Assembly: GCF_019703835.1 (NCBI RefSeq)
Contig: NZ_AP023054.1
Location: 1,488,001 to 1,552,000, forward strand
Length of the DNA stretch: 64,000 nt
Source of the DNA: Thaumasiovibrio subtropicus
Lineage (GTDB): Bacteria > Pseudomonadota > Gammaproteobacteria > Enterobacterales > Vibrionaceae
Direction: 5' to 3'
This document shows, in pieces, positions 28,047-38,248 of this stretch (positions within the stretch are counted from its first letter, which is position 1; every line of letters begins with the position of its first letter). The notes below the pieces were generated by a model. That model was not told the DNA's origin and searched no databases. It worked only from the letters and a program-made list of their open reading frames with translations. Both the position numbers and the translations under genes were made by a program.

Positions 28047-30098
28047 ATGGTCGGTGAACAAGGTATTCTAGGTACATCACTCAGGGCGGTGCGAGAAGGC
28101 CTGCTATGGATGGTACCTTGCCTTATGGTGTCGTCGGTAGTGTTGTTTCTTGCCAGTATCTTGGAGTTTTTCCAAGGTGGCGCGACTCCCTTCACCCAAG
28201 CACTTTATAGTTTACATGCGGCGATTAATGAGGCGTTGCCGCTGTTGTTAACGGCATCGATCGCTTACATGGTCGCGATGCAATGGAAATTGCCGCGCCC
28301 GCCATTGGCCTTGTTGTGCATTATCTATTTGGTGATAGTTAAGTCGCTGATTAGAGATGACCAAGCGCTATTAATATTCTATTTGCTAATCTCTATCGTT
28401 ACCCCTCTCTATGCTATTCCGCTCATCGCCCGATTACATCGCATCAAGTGGCTGAAAATCACCGATCAAGCAGCGGCAGGTAACAATGTGCGGGACTCGC
28501 TTAATCTCGTCATGCCATCGGTCATTGTCGGTGCTTTCATTGTTGCGGTGAACCTGTTCTTGAATGATGCCGTCGCGCTACTTGATGTCTCTCTACCGAT
28601 TTATCTCGATTATGCTAATGAGCCAACCCTTTTTGGCGTCGTGTTTGCTGCGTTGAATTCGCTGTTTTGGTTTGTTGGCATCCATGGATACTACGCCTTG
28701 CTACCGCTGGTGAGTGGGCTAGAAGAAGCGGTAACGCTAAATTACGCAACAGTCATCGCTGGTGGGGAGGGGGTCTACCCGATGAACCTCTCCTTTATGG
28801 GCGCATTTGTTTTTATAGGCGGCAGTGGCGCGACGATGTCACTGATTCTGGCGATACTATTATTTAGCCGCACCGATATTATGCGGGTGATTGCCATTGC
28901 CAGTATCCCCATTGCGTTAATCAACGTGAATGAACTGCTGCTGTTTGGCTTGCCGATCATTTTTAATCCAAGGTTGTTTATTCCCTTTTTCTTGGCACCC
29001 ATTGCTAATGTCATTGTCGGCTTATCAGCGATTCAAATGGGCCTCGTAGACAGTCCTTCAGTTTCCGCACCATTTAATAGCCCAGTGTTATTGAACGCTT
29101 GGATTGCCACGCGTGGTGACTGGGGGGCAGTGGCTTTACAGTTAGTGAATGTCTTTGTGGGGATGGTGATTTATCTGCCGTTTGTGCTGAAATTGGATCA
29201 ATTACGGATCAGTCGTTCGATCTACTTTTCATCGCTTGATACGACATTCTCTCGCCGTCTGGAAGAAGCGGAGACGCTGGCAGAAGACCCTATCAGTGAA
29301 GCAAAATCGGCGACGCTGGCCACAGAGCGGATGGATAGCTACTTAAAGCGTATTAGTGCCTACGAGTTCACGATGGAGTATCAGCCGCAAGTTGCGCGGC
29401 ATTCACAACACGTGGTGGGCAGTGAGGCGCTTATTCGTGCCATAGACAGTTCAGGTACCGTCAAGTATCCCGGTGAGTTCCTGCCTTGGTTAGAGAAAGC
29501 GGGCATGATGAAAGAGATCGATCTATGGGCGGTGAAGACGGTGACGGCACAGGCATTAAAGTGGCAAGGGCAGGGCGTTGATATCCCTATCAGTGTTAAT
29601 ATTACCGCAGAAACCTTGGCCTCGTTGAAGACGGTGAATCGCATCGTCAACATTGTTAAACCCGCCGCACATCTCGTGCATGTAGAGATTACCGAAGAGT
29701 CATTACTTATCGATGAGGTGATCATTAAGCAGGCATTTACATTGCTTCATAATGCAGGGATTAAGGTCTTTATTGATGATTTTGGCACCGGGTTTTCTTC
29801 GTTGAGTTATCTCAATCGTTACGATATCGATGCGATTAAAATTGATCGCAGTTTTGTTCTCGCCCTAGAGAATGAGCGAGGCCAAAAAGTCTTTAATAGC
29901 TTGCTCAGTGTGGCAAAAGCACTGGCCTTAAATGTTGTGGTGGAGGGGGTTGAAGAGTCAGAGCAGCTCCACTTTGTCCCGTTGGAGTCAACGATTTCTG
30001 TGCAAGGATGGTACTACGCAAAATCGCTCTCGCCCGAACATTTTGTCGAATTTGTTCAAACCTATAATCAGCCGCCTGAGGCGAGGCACCTGAGTTAA
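28047..30098 (+). CDS. PTS EIIC (lactose/cellobiose-type) fused to an EAL phosphodiesterase
   Basis: A 683-residue fusion. Residues 1-395 form a multi-pass PTS permease of the cellobiose/lactose EIIC family: LFWFVGIHGYYALLP and NVNELLLFGLPIIFNPRL are the substrate-site signatures. Residues about 420-670 form an EAL domain that hydrolyses c-di-GMP: SEALIRA near 459-465, VNITAETL, VEITEESLL, FIDDFGTGFSSLSYL, AIKIDRSF, VVVEGVEE, with metal- and substrate-binding residues apparently all present. No EIIA or EIIB domain is present in it or its neighbours, so sugar phosphorylation is doubtful and the permease may be a sugar sensor. The start at 28047 has AAGGTGG upstream. Monocistronic. Confidence 0.92.
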   Translation: MVGEQGILGTSLRAVREGLLWMVPCLMVSSVVLFLASILEFFQGGATPFTQALYSLHAAINEALPLLLTASIAYMVAMQWKLPRPPLALLCIIYLVIVKSLIRDDQALLIFYLLISIVTPLYAIPLIARLHRIKWLKITDQAAAGNNVRDSLNLVMPSVIVGAFIVAVNLFLNDAVALLDVSLPIYLDYANEPTLFGVVFAALNSLFWFVGIHGYYALLPLVSGLEEAVTLNYATVIAGGEGVYPMNLSFMGAFVFIGGSGATMSLILAILLFSRTDIMRVIAIASIPIALINVNELLLFGLPIIFNPRLFIPFFLAPIANVIVGLSAIQMGLVDSPSVSAPFNSPVLLNAWIATRGDWGAVALQLVNVFVGMVIYLPFVLKLDQLRISRSIYFSSLDTTFSRRLEEAETLAEDPISEAKSATLATERMDSYLKRISAYEFTMEYQPQVARHSQHVVGSEALIRAIDSSGTVKYPGEFLPWLEKAGMMKEIDLWAVKTVTAQALKWQGQGVDIPISVNITAETLASLKTVNRIVNIVKPAAHLVHVEITEESLLIDEVIIKQAFTLLHNAGIKVFIDDFGTGFSSLSYLNRYDIDAIKIDRSFVLALENERGQKVFNSLLSVAKALALNVVVEGVEESEQLHFVPLESTISVQGWYYAKSLSPEHFVEFVQTYNQPPEARHLS

Positions 30099-30199
30099 CA
30101 CGCGGTCACTAAAATACGGGGGCGTTTGGAACCCATCGGTTCTCTTTTTTCTGTTGTGATGCTGTGGTAGCGTGAGCTTTTTCATTGTTTGAGTTGTTT

Positions 30200-30811
30200 A
30201 TGCTTGATCTTTCGCCTTACCAAGCCGTGATTTTCGATATGGACGGCACCCTAATTGATTCCATGCCCTCACATTTAGCCGCATGGCAGCAAACCGCCGC
30301 CGCCTTTGATTTTCCTTTTGAACCCGAGTGGTTTTATCAACTAGGTGGACAACCCACCACCAAAACCGCCGTGATGTTAAAAGCAAAATACCCGATTGAG
30401 GCGAGTGAAGAAACGCTAGTGCAAACCAAATACGGTCATTATGAGGCCATCGAGCAAAAGGGCAGCTTGATAGCAAGTACCCATCAAGTGCTACTGTCTG
30501 TATTGGGTAAAAAGAAGGTCGCCATCGGTACAGGGAGTCGCCGCATTCATGCCGATGAACTACTGAGCAGCAATGGCGTGATTGACCATTTTGATGCCAT
30601 CGTCACTGCAAACGACGTTGAGAACCATAAACCTGCTCCCGATACCTTTTTGCAAGCAGCGGACAACATGGGAGTAGCGCCAGCAAAGTGTGTGGTGTTT
30701 GAAGACACCTTACTTGGTGTGCGCGCCGCACAAGCCGCGGGCATGGACTGCTATTTGGTTGAGCATGGCGAGATTAGCCGCTTTATTAAAGCGGGTGAAG
30801 CGGTGTCATAA
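30200..30811 (+). CDS. HAD-superfamily phosphatase, YqaB-like
   Basis: A 203-residue hydrolase of the beta-phosphoglucomutase-like subfamily: nucleophile motif FDMDGTLIDS, motif II IGTGSRR, motif III Lys in NHKPAPDTF and acidic pair in VVFEDTLLGVRAAQAAGMD. It resembles E. coli YqaB, which hydrolyses fructose-1-phosphate. It follows the PTS-like gene by about 100 bases, so a sugar-phosphate substrate would fit, but this is inference. ATG at 30200 is preferred over a TTG at 30185; the ribosome site is weak. Confidence 0.88.
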   Translation: MLDLSPYQAVIFDMDGTLIDSMPSHLAAWQQTAAAFDFPFEPEWFYQLGGQPTTKTAVMLKAKYPIEASEETLVQTKYGHYEAIEQKGSLIASTHQVLLSVLGKKKVAIGTGSRRIHADELLSSNGVIDHFDAIVTANDVENHKPAPDTFLQAADNMGVAPAKCVVFEDTLLGVRAAQAAGMDCYLVEHGEISRFIKAGEAVS

Positions 30812-30830
30812 GCAGTGTATAGCCTTGTGA

Positions 30831-31670
30831 CTACTTCTCTGTCACATCTAAATACTTCGCATGAAAGTGCAGGTGCTCTTCAATGAAGCTGGCGATAAAG
30901 TAGTAGCTGTGATCGTAGCCATGCTGGGTTCGCACGGTGAGAGAAGGGTATTGTTTACCAGCTTGGACTAAACGCTCAGGGTGCAGCTCGGTGTCGAGGA
31001 ACTCATCTTTATCGCCTTGATCAACCAGTATTGGGGTTTGTGCGTTGGCGTTACTGATTAAACAACAGGCGTCAAACTCCTCCCATAGCGAGGTATCGTC
31101 GCCCAAGTAATGGCGAAAAGCTTTTTGTCCCCATGGTGTTTTACTTGGATTGCAAATCGGGCTAAAGGCGGAGATAGAGCAGTAACGATGGGGATTATGA
31201 AGCCCAATGATCAATGCCCCGTGGCCGCCCATTGAATGACCGGCAATGCTACGAAGATGGTTTACGGGAAAGTGCGACTCAATCAAATGTGGCAGCTCAA
31301 CGGCGATGTAATCGTACATCTGGTAGTTGTGTACCCAAGGTTGTTGAATCGCATTGATATAGAAGCCCGCACCTTGGCCAAGGTCATAAGCTTCGTTGTC
31401 AGGGACATCGTCACCGCGGGGGCTGGTGTCCGGGATCACAAGCGCTATACCGAGTTCGTTGGCGGCACGCTGCACACCGGCTTTGGTTGAAAAGTTTTCA
31501 TCGCTGCAAGTCAAACCAGAGAGCCAGTAAAGGGTGGGTACTGGGTGGTCCATACTTGCACATTGAGGCAAATAAATGGAGAAGGTCATCGCACAGTTAA
31601 GCGTATCTGATTGATGCTGATAACGGTGTTGCTCGCCGCTATGGCAACGCTGTACAGAAAGGAGCTCCAT
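30831..31670 (-). CDS. fghA: S-formylglutathione hydrolase
   Basis: A 279-residue alpha/beta hydrolase of the esterase D family, normal length. [10 protein letters not shown] carries the nucleophile Ser, DQGDKDEFL the Asp, and the C-terminal [13 protein letters not shown] the His. [16 protein letters not shown] is a family signature. It splits S-formylglutathione to formate and glutathione, the second step of formaldehyde detoxification after FrmA. AGAGG precedes the ATG. It is downstream of frmA, with a repeat element between. Confidence 0.95.
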   Translation of the reverse strand: MELLSVQRCHSGEQHRYQHQSDTLNCAMTFSIYLPQCASMDHPVPTLYWLSGLTCSDENFSTKAGVQRAANELGIALVIPDTSPRGDDVPDNEAYDLGQGAGFYINAIQQPWVHNYQMYDYIAVELPHLIESHFPVNHLRSIAGHSMGGHGALIIGLHNPHRYCSISAFSPICNPSKTPWGQKAFRHYLGDDTSLWEEFDACCLISNANAQTPILVDQGDKDEFLDTELHPERLVQAGKQYPSLTVRTQHGYDHSYYFIASFIEEHLHFHAKYLDVTEK

Positions 31671-31691
31671 GAAAACCTCTAATCACATGTT

Positions 31692-31810
31692 GATACTTAA
31701 GCCCCCTCAAGATGCTAGCTCAGCAAGAATGTCTAGGTCTGCTATCGAGGTACTGCTTTGACGCTCTTGTCGACGACATCAAAATGCAGTAATCAAGGTG
31801 GCTTGAGTTT
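31692..31810. repeat. Dispersed repeat, short form (copy C) between frmA and fghA
   Basis: About 119 bases with imperfect inverted ends: ACTTAAGCCCCCTCAAGATG at the left and CAAGGTGGCTTGAGT at the right. Its body (TCTAGGTCTGCTATCGAGGTACTGCTTTGA and following) aligns with the left part of copy A near 62576-62640, so it is an internally deleted version. It would be transcribed inside the frmA-fghA message and form a hairpin. Confidence 0.75.
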
Positions 31811-31813
31811 AGT

Positions 31814-32953
<1,140 letters not shown>

Positions 32954-32984
32954 TTAAACCCAGCGATCATCTAAAAAAGAGAGA

Positions 32985-33244
32985 TGGAGACAAGCGACCT
33001 CATGATGCCGAGTTCAAATGCGGGCTAGCACATTGAGCGAAAGGCAGCAGAGTGGCGATCCCCTTTCAAACGTGTCTCTAGCAGAAATGGTGGGGACTTA
33101 GCCTTTCCCGTCAAACGCGTTTTCTATACGCGCTGCCGCTCTTTACGGTTTCTAGAGGGGCTTGCTAGGTCGTATAAAACAGTCGTTTTATGCCATGTCT
33201 AACACTTCTCACTGAACAAGCATGTTGAGGTTGCTTGAGTATAG
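32985..33244 (-). repeat. Dispersed repeat, full-length copy (E), reversed orientation
   Basis: About 260 bases with degenerate inverted ends (CAAGCGACCTCATGATG on the left, CATGTTGAGGTTGCTTGAG on the right). The interior (CCCCTTTCAAACG, GCAGAAATGG, CCTTTCCCG) matches the reverse complement of copy A interior. It is more diverged than A and B, so probably older. It fills the upstream region of frmA; the rest of 32945-33356 holds no gene that I can see. Confidence 0.7.
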
Positions 33245-33356
33245 AGTATAGGTAGATGTTCAAGGGTTTAGCGCATGAAAGTAAATCGATGTCTGATATC
33301 TAAGCCTGAGTCTGGCGGGTGCGACAATGGTGTGCCGCTAGGTAGCGCTTAATAGG

Positions 33357-33839
33357 TTAATACAGGGCGAGGATCTTTGCGCCAATGTATAAGCCACACC
33401 CGAAACTAGCGTGAGCGACCAAGCTGCGTAAACGCATGATGTTGGGTCTTGGCGTGCGTCGAGCCATTAAGCCAACACCGAGACAAGGTTGCAAAAGAAA
33501 GTACGGTGCAATAACCGTGACGATACCAAATCCTAATGCATGAGAAAAAGAGGCAGCGGCCAGCCCAGCAGGGGTTAGCCAGCAAGCATAGAGTCCGGCA
33601 AAGAGAACACCAATGAGGTAGTGTGCAGTCCAACCGATGATTGATTCGCCCTGAATCGGCTTAGCGTCTGCGATGGTGTTGTGAATGAGGCGTCCTTGCG
33701 GTAGGTGCCCCAGCCAGCGCCCAACCATGGGATAGCTCAACGAAGGAATGTTAAATAGTTTTAACTGAATCCATGCCCAGCTATCCATAACGAATGTCGC
33801 GATAACACCAAGAACAATGACATCAATAAGTAAACTCAT
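33357..33839 (-). CDS. DUF2938-like membrane protein
   Basis: A 160-residue membrane protein with four probable helices. MDSWAWIQLKLFNIPSLSYPMVGRWLGHLPQGRLIH and the IGWTAHYLIGVLFAG segment are typical of the DUF2938 family, whose function is unknown. AAGGAG lies before the ATG at 33839. It is divergent from the ArsR-rhodanese regulator, with a perfect palindrome in the 66-base gap, so that regulator probably controls it. Confidence 0.85.
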   Translation of the reverse strand: MSLLIDVIVLGVIATFVMDSWAWIQLKLFNIPSLSYPMVGRWLGHLPQGRLIHNTIADAKPIQGESIIGWTAHYLIGVLFAGLYACWLTPAGLAAASFSHALGFGIVTVIAPYFLLQPCLGVGLMARRTPRPNIMRLRSLVAHASFGCGLYIGAKILALY

Positions 33840-33862
33840 CGCATCTCCTTAATATTTAATCT

Positions 33863-33888
33863 ATCATTCAATTGATTAATTGAATGAT
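33863..33888. promoter_or_regulatory. Perfect palindrome, likely ArsR-family operator
   Basis: ATCATTCAATT and AATTGAATGAT form 11-base arms around a 4-base centre GATT. It sits between the divergent DUF2938-like gene and the ArsR-rhodanese gene, where it would overlap both promoters, the normal place for an autoregulatory ArsR site. Confidence 0.75.
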
Positions 33889-33905
33889 GACGGGGTGTAA
33901 CTTTG

Positions 33906-34583
33906 ATGTCAACCATGAAAAGTGAAGAGGTATTGACGGGCTTTGCCGCGCTTGCTGAGTTACTAAAGCCACTTGGACACGCCCATCGCTTGGGGTTGTT
34001 GTCGATGATTGTTGAACAGCCTCGTTCGGTTGAACAACTTGCCGAGCTCTCAGGATTGACTATCGCGAATGCCTCTCAGCACCTTCAGCACTTAAAGCGT
34101 GCTCGTTTAGTTTGTAGCCATCGAGAAGGAAAAAATGTTGTCTATGCGGTAGGAGAAGGCCCTATTGCGCAGCTGATTCGCGCAGCATGTGCTCTTGGTG
34201 CTTACCATGATGACAGCTTGCAGATTTTGTCGGACGCCGCGTTTGAGCATCGGCCAGAAGTGAAGGCTATTTCTCGCAGTGATCTTGAATCTAAGTTAAG
34301 AGAAAAAAAGATTATTCTGCTCGATGTACGGGAAAACACCTTGTACAGGTTGGGACACCTGCCGAATGCAATGAATGTTCCTTTGGAAGAGCTATCACAA
34401 CGCCTTGCAGAGTTGCCTGATGATGTAGAGGTTGTGACCTATTGCCATGGACCTTATTGCCGACTTTCAGAGCAAGCCGCTAAATTGCTTCACAATGATG
34501 GCTATGTTGTATCGCGCTTGCAAAGTGGCTATTTACGCTGGGAGGAGGCTGGGCTACCGATTAATCGGTGTGACGAACGTTAA
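33906..34583 (+). CDS. ArsR-family regulator fused to a rhodanese domain
   Basis: A 225-residue fusion. Residues about 10-95 form an ArsR winged helix (LKPLGHAHRLGLLSMI, SGLTIANASQHLQHLKRARLV, wing HREGKNVVYAV). Residues about 125-222 form a rhodanese domain (ILLDVRENTLYRLGHLPNAMNVPLEEL, then the active-site loop CHGPYCR). Fusions of this kind sense reactive sulfur or thiosulfate-type donors through the active Cys; the ligand here is an inference. The ATG at 33906 has GGGG upstream. Confidence 0.92.
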   Translation: MSTMKSEEVLTGFAALAELLKPLGHAHRLGLLSMIVEQPRSVEQLAELSGLTIANASQHLQHLKRARLVCSHREGKNVVYAVGEGPIAQLIRAACALGAYHDDSLQILSDAAFEHRPEVKAISRSDLESKLREKKIILLDVRENTLYRLGHLPNAMNVPLEELSQRLAELPDDVEVVTYCHGPYCRLSEQAAKLLHNDGYVVSRLQSGYLRWEEAGLPINRCDER

Positions 34584-34699
34584 CGGGTATGTGCAACAGG
34601 TAACAATGATGGGTTCGATATTTCGCGATGCAAAACATTGATAACTTGGTTGGTAACGCCAAGTCTGTCGCAATTCCTTGGGGTTGGGATTGTCGTGCG

Positions 34700-34712
34700 T
34701 CCCCTTCGGGGA
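34700..34712 (+). promoter_or_regulatory. Short GC hairpin upstream of the coiled-coil gene
   Basis: TCCCC-TTC-GGGGA is a compact hairpin about 30 bases before the ATG of the coiled-coil gene. Without a following T-run it is not a terminator; it may stabilise the leader. Confidence 0.3.
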
Positions 34713-34743
34713 TAGCGTGTTAATTTTAGGCTAGGACTGGGCG

Positions 34744-35670
34744 ATGAAAATACCGTTGTCGTTAAAAGGGCGTGCAAATAAGAAAGAGCTTACTCAGGCG
34801 GATTATGTTGAACAAATCCAAGCTTGGATGAGAGAGGAACGTCCCCTTGAAATGATCTCTGAAGAAGATCTTGTACAAGTGTTAGGCGGTGACGTGATTG
34901 TCGCTCGCGCAGCCCTTGAATCTTGTCGTAATGACGAACTTGCGAAACGTCGAGCGCAAGAAGGGGAAGCTGAGCGTCAACAAGAAGCCACGCTCGCCAA
35001 ACCTGATGCTATAACAGGCATTATGAAATCCGCACTTCAACAAATAAAAGGTGTACTCGATAGTGAAGTGCAAGAACAAATTGCTTTGCGGGAAGCAGAG
35101 TTTGCGCGTGTTCGTGGTGAGCTTGAGGAAGTAATCCGAAATCACTTGGGTGTGATAGCGGATTTAAAAGAAAATGTTGAGCGTATTGATTCGCAGCGAA
35201 TTGAAGCGACGAAACGTGCCGACTCTCTGAGTTTTCAGTTAGTTGAAGAGCGTGAGCGTATTGCGGAGATGGAAGAGCAGTGTAATCACTTTGTTGAGAG
35301 TCTCGCGGATAGACAGAAAAAGCTAGATAGCTTGCAGTCACATTTGGAGAGCCAAGACATGCGCCACCGCGCTGATCGCAAAGAGCATTCAGAGAAGCAC
35401 AATCAGCAGATTACTGCGTTGCAAAACGAGTATCAGAAGTTGGGTAGCATTCAAGTGACGAAGTTAGAGGCGCGACTTGAAGAAAAAGAAGCCGTGATTG
35501 AGGGATTGCAGTCCCAACTTTCGGCCTTAGAAGCAACGCTAAACTCGTCCAATCAAGCACTGGCACGCGCAAGTGTTCGAGCGGAAACTGCGGAAAGAGA
35601 GCTTGAAGTGGCTCAGCTAAAAATCATCGCTGATAGTGAAAACAAGTATAAGCAAACTGATATTGTATAG
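34744..35670 (+). CDS. Coiled-coil protein of unknown function
   Basis: A 308-residue soluble protein. Residues 15-65 (ELTQADYVEQIQAWMREERP...VLGGDVIVARAALESCRND) resemble a small helical DNA-binding head of the KfrA type, but only loosely. Residues about 95-300 are continuous heptad-like helix rich in Glu, Gln, Arg and Leu (LQQIKGVLDSEVQEQIAL, LQSQLSALEATLNSSNQAL). No membrane segment or signal peptide is seen. A structural, nucleoid or partitioning role would fit such an architecture but is speculation. Followed by a strong terminator. Confidence 0.75.
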   Translation: MKIPLSLKGRANKKELTQADYVEQIQAWMREERPLEMISEEDLVQVLGGDVIVARAALESCRNDELAKRRAQEGEAERQQEATLAKPDAITGIMKSALQQIKGVLDSEVQEQIALREAEFARVRGELEEVIRNHLGVIADLKENVERIDSQRIEATKRADSLSFQLVEERERIAEMEEQCNHFVESLADRQKKLDSLQSHLESQDMRHRADRKEHSEKHNQQITALQNEYQKLGSIQVTKLEARLEEKEAVIEGLQSQLSALEATLNSSNQALARASVRAETAERELEVAQLKIIADSENKYKQTDIV

Positions 35671-35691
35671 TTGATGGTTCATCTTTCATTC

Positions 35692-35721
35692 AAAGCCAGT
35701 CATCTTCGACTGGCTTTTTTA
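35692..35721 (+). terminator. Rho-independent terminator after the coiled-coil gene
   Basis: AAGCCAGTC / GACTGGCTT, a perfect 9-bp stem with a 6-base loop and six T. It ends right at the stop codon of the convergent lipase gene; the opposite strand lacks a T-run, so it mainly serves the plus strand. Confidence 0.88.
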
Positions 35722-36585
35722 TTAGTGGTGATCAAAGTAGTTTTTGCGGCGAATGTACTTTTCCATGTAGTGGTAGGCAATAGGCCTAAATAACCAGCTT
35801 CGTAATGTCATGTAGAGGCGTTTAGGGGTAGGAATGTTTTCGTAGATCTTATCGTTGTGTAACCAAAGTAGTTTCCCGACATGCCAAAACAGAAAGGGGA
35901 TGCCGGGTAGAAAGGTCACGATGTCAACATCACAACTGATTCGGTATGTCTTTTTCTCTAGCGAGTAATGCTGACGAAAACTCCAAAAGCCCATGGCGGG
36001 TTGACCAAAGGTGACGACGCGTTTGATTTTATCGGGGTAGTGATGCTGTAAAAGTTCAGCAGCAATCACAGCCATTGCGCCTCCAGATGAATGGCCAGTA
36101 AAAGAGACGCGTTTGCCCATCGAGATGAGAGGATCGAGCGCCTCCTTCAGTTGTTGATAGACAGTAATTTTTTCGTCGCCATTGCTATAGTGATGAAGCA
36201 ATAGTTCGTGGGTTGATGTCGAAGGGATGTCTTTGATGGTGTGTTGAAAGTTAAGCGGAGGACTTAAACTGGGTTGGAAGAGGAGAAAGTGAAAGCCAAA
36301 ATGTACAAACCCCGTTTTTTTGCGGTCCTTTCCCATTGAGATACGTTTTGGAAAGATGGCTGCATTGATAAGCCAATCTTTCATCGAATGCGAACCCTTA
36401 AAGACGACTATCACATCGCCGGTCTCTGACCAAAGGACGCGAATGATTGTTTTGCCTTCTCTGTCCTTTATATCGGTTCTGCCTTGTCTGGAAAAACCGT
36501 ACTTTAAATGGTTAAACGTTGTTGGGTAAGAAGCCAAACACAATATTGCATAGCGTTCATATTGGTATCGCTTTAGATTTTTCAC
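35722..36585 (-). CDS. Lipase class 3 family protein
   Basis: A 287-residue alpha/beta hydrolase. GHSSGG at 164-169 (Ser166) is the nucleophile elbow, with VVFKGSHSMKDW forming the oxyanion side and DVDIVTFLP containing the probable catalytic Asp; a C-terminal His is in AYHYMEKY. No signal peptide is apparent (it starts MKNLKRYQYERYAILCLASYP), so it may be intracellular or exported without a Sec signal. Substrate unknown; family members cleave triacylglycerols or phospholipids. Monocistronic. Confidence 0.85.
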   Translation of the reverse strand: MKNLKRYQYERYAILCLASYPTTFNHLKYGFSRQGRTDIKDREGKTIIRVLWSETGDVIVVFKGSHSMKDWLINAAIFPKRISMGKDRKKTGFVHFGFHFLLFQPSLSPPLNFQHTIKDIPSTSTHELLLHHYSNGDEKITVYQQLKEALDPLISMGKRVSFTGHSSGGAMAVIAAELLQHHYPDKIKRVVTFGQPAMGFWSFRQHYSLEKKTYRISCDVDIVTFLPGIPFLFWHVGKLLWLHNDKIYENIPTPKRLYMTLRSWLFRPIAYHYMEKYIRRKNYFDHH

Positions 36586-36688
36586 AAAATTAAGTATTCA
36601 GACCGAGCCATTCGATCCATCCTACAGCTTAAATGTGAACTATTTACGTAGCTCTGAGCTGCTGCGTGCGCTGTGACGACATCGGACT

Positions 36689-36901
36689 TTATTGATGTGA
36701 AAGAAACTTTCGTCTGTAGTCTGATGCTTTCGCAAAAAGAAACAGAGGGAAACAAAGGCTAAGTAAACCAATACCAAACATGATTTGTTCTTCTACTAAG
36801 AGCATGAAAGTGCTAGCAAAAAACACCATAGCACTGAGTAACAAGAGTAGGACATGAAGCCATGGGTGATTTTGTGAAAATTTTGCATACATCCGTATCA
36901 T
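36689..36901 (-). CDS. Small membrane protein, 70 aa
   Basis: A 70-residue protein (MIRMYAKFSQNHPW...DYRRKFLSHQ) with two hydrophobic helices (about 16-34 and 37-55) and a basic tail. The ATG at 36901 is chosen because AAGGG sits 5 bases before it; longer in-frame starts at 36922 and 36970 are possible. No family recognised. It stands alone between the lipase and the hydroxylase genes. Confidence 0.55.
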   Translation of the reverse strand: MIRMYAKFSQNHPWLHVLLLLLSAMVFFASTFMLLVEEQIMFGIGLLSLCFPLFLFAKASDYRRKFLSHQ

Positions 36902-37274
36902 GGAATCCCTTACAATATTCATTCGTGCGAAAAGTGTAACATTTATGAGATCTACAATACTAAATTTCATTACCTCAATGCTAGATGTTAAGTTTAACAA
37001 TTACGTTATTAAGGGAGTCAAATCACGTTTTTGTATGGAATAGATAATAAATTGTGCACATATTCACATAAGTAATGATAAGTATATTTATAGGAAAACG
37101 CCCTAGGTGGCAACGTTTGAACTTGGCAAGATTAATAAATGAGCTTTTTAGTATGATACTTATTTAATACTCGGGAAAGAGGCACCGAAAATACAACGGG
37201 CTTGTATTTTGTCGTTTCACAATGTGCGCTTGTGAAATTTACTAACACACCACAGTGATGATTATATCTTTGTA

Positions 37275-38084
37275 CTAATTTCTATACTTAAAAGGTTGCA
37301 GTAATAATGCTGCAAGTTTCATATCTTTTTTTCTCCTACAGTCTTGTTGTCCAAGCACAATATCTTGATGCCCTTGTTCTGGTTGTGCGACATAACTGTG
37401 AAACCACCTGTCCCAACAACTCAAGAAAAAGCCAAAATTTTTATGGGTTTCATAACCGAGAATCGAGTGGTGTATACGATGCATGTCAGGGGTGACAACC
37501 ACTGGGCGCAGCAATCGTTCTAGCTTGCTTGAAATGCGTATATTGGCGTGATTAAACATCGCCGCACCATTTAGGGCGATTTCAAACAGTATGACGGCAA
37601 TGATGGGGGCGCCCAATAGAAACACCAAGCCGATTTTAATCAGCATTGAAAGGAGGATTTCAAGGGGATGAAATCGCGCACCGCTCGTCACATCGAGGTC
37701 AACATCGGTATGGTGAACGCGATGTAAACGCCATAGCAAAGGAACCCGATGAAAGAGTCGATGCTGAAAGTAGATAGCCATATCCATAAGTAAAATAGTC
37801 ACGATGACAACCCACCAAAGCGGCAAAAACGTGAGCTGATGCCATAGACCCCATTGGTATTGTTGCGCGACGTAAGCGGCATCAATAGCGAGGAGAGGGA
37901 AGGCGAGTTTCAGAACGAGACTATTGAGCACCACAATCGATAGATTGGCCGGCCAGCGCTGGGTTTTCTTTACATGGGGACGGCGCCGCTCAAAATAGGT
38001 TTCTAAGACTGCAAATAGGAGAAACAGTGAGAGAAAACAGGCCAGTCTTAACGTGTCGGCGTGAGTCACTATCCATTGATGCAT
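37275..38084 (-). CDS. Sterol desaturase / fatty acid hydroxylase family protein
   Basis: A 269-residue integral membrane di-iron enzyme. Histidine clusters HRLFHRVPLLWRLHRVHH, FNHANIR and MHRIHHS match the family's iron ligands, set among about four helices. Such enzymes hydroxylate or desaturate lipids; the substrate here is unknown. The start at 38084 has AAGGAAGCG upstream; the longer frame to 38174 is less likely. It is divergent from the FIST gene. Confidence 0.88.
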   Translation of the reverse strand: MHQWIVTHADTLRLACFLSLFLLFAVLETYFERRRPHVKKTQRWPANLSIVVLNSLVLKLAFPLLAIDAAYVAQQYQWGLWHQLTFLPLWWVVIVTILLMDMAIYFQHRLFHRVPLLWRLHRVHHTDVDLDVTSGARFHPLEILLSMLIKIGLVFLLGAPIIAVILFEIALNGAAMFNHANIRISSKLERLLRPVVVTPDMHRIHHSILGYETHKNFGFFLSCWDRWFHSYVAQPEQGHQDIVLGQQDCRRKKDMKLAALLLQPFKYRN

Positions 38085-38248
38085 TATTTTCGCTTCCTTG
38101 TGAAGGTAAACCGCGTAAATGTATGTACGTAAGTGGCATAGAGGCGCTTGAATATAGTTAGACCTCATTACCACCTTTTTATTACAAACCCCTGCATATG
38201 AAGGTTTTTCACCTACAATTAATTTACCAGTTTAGGGGGCAGGTAAAC

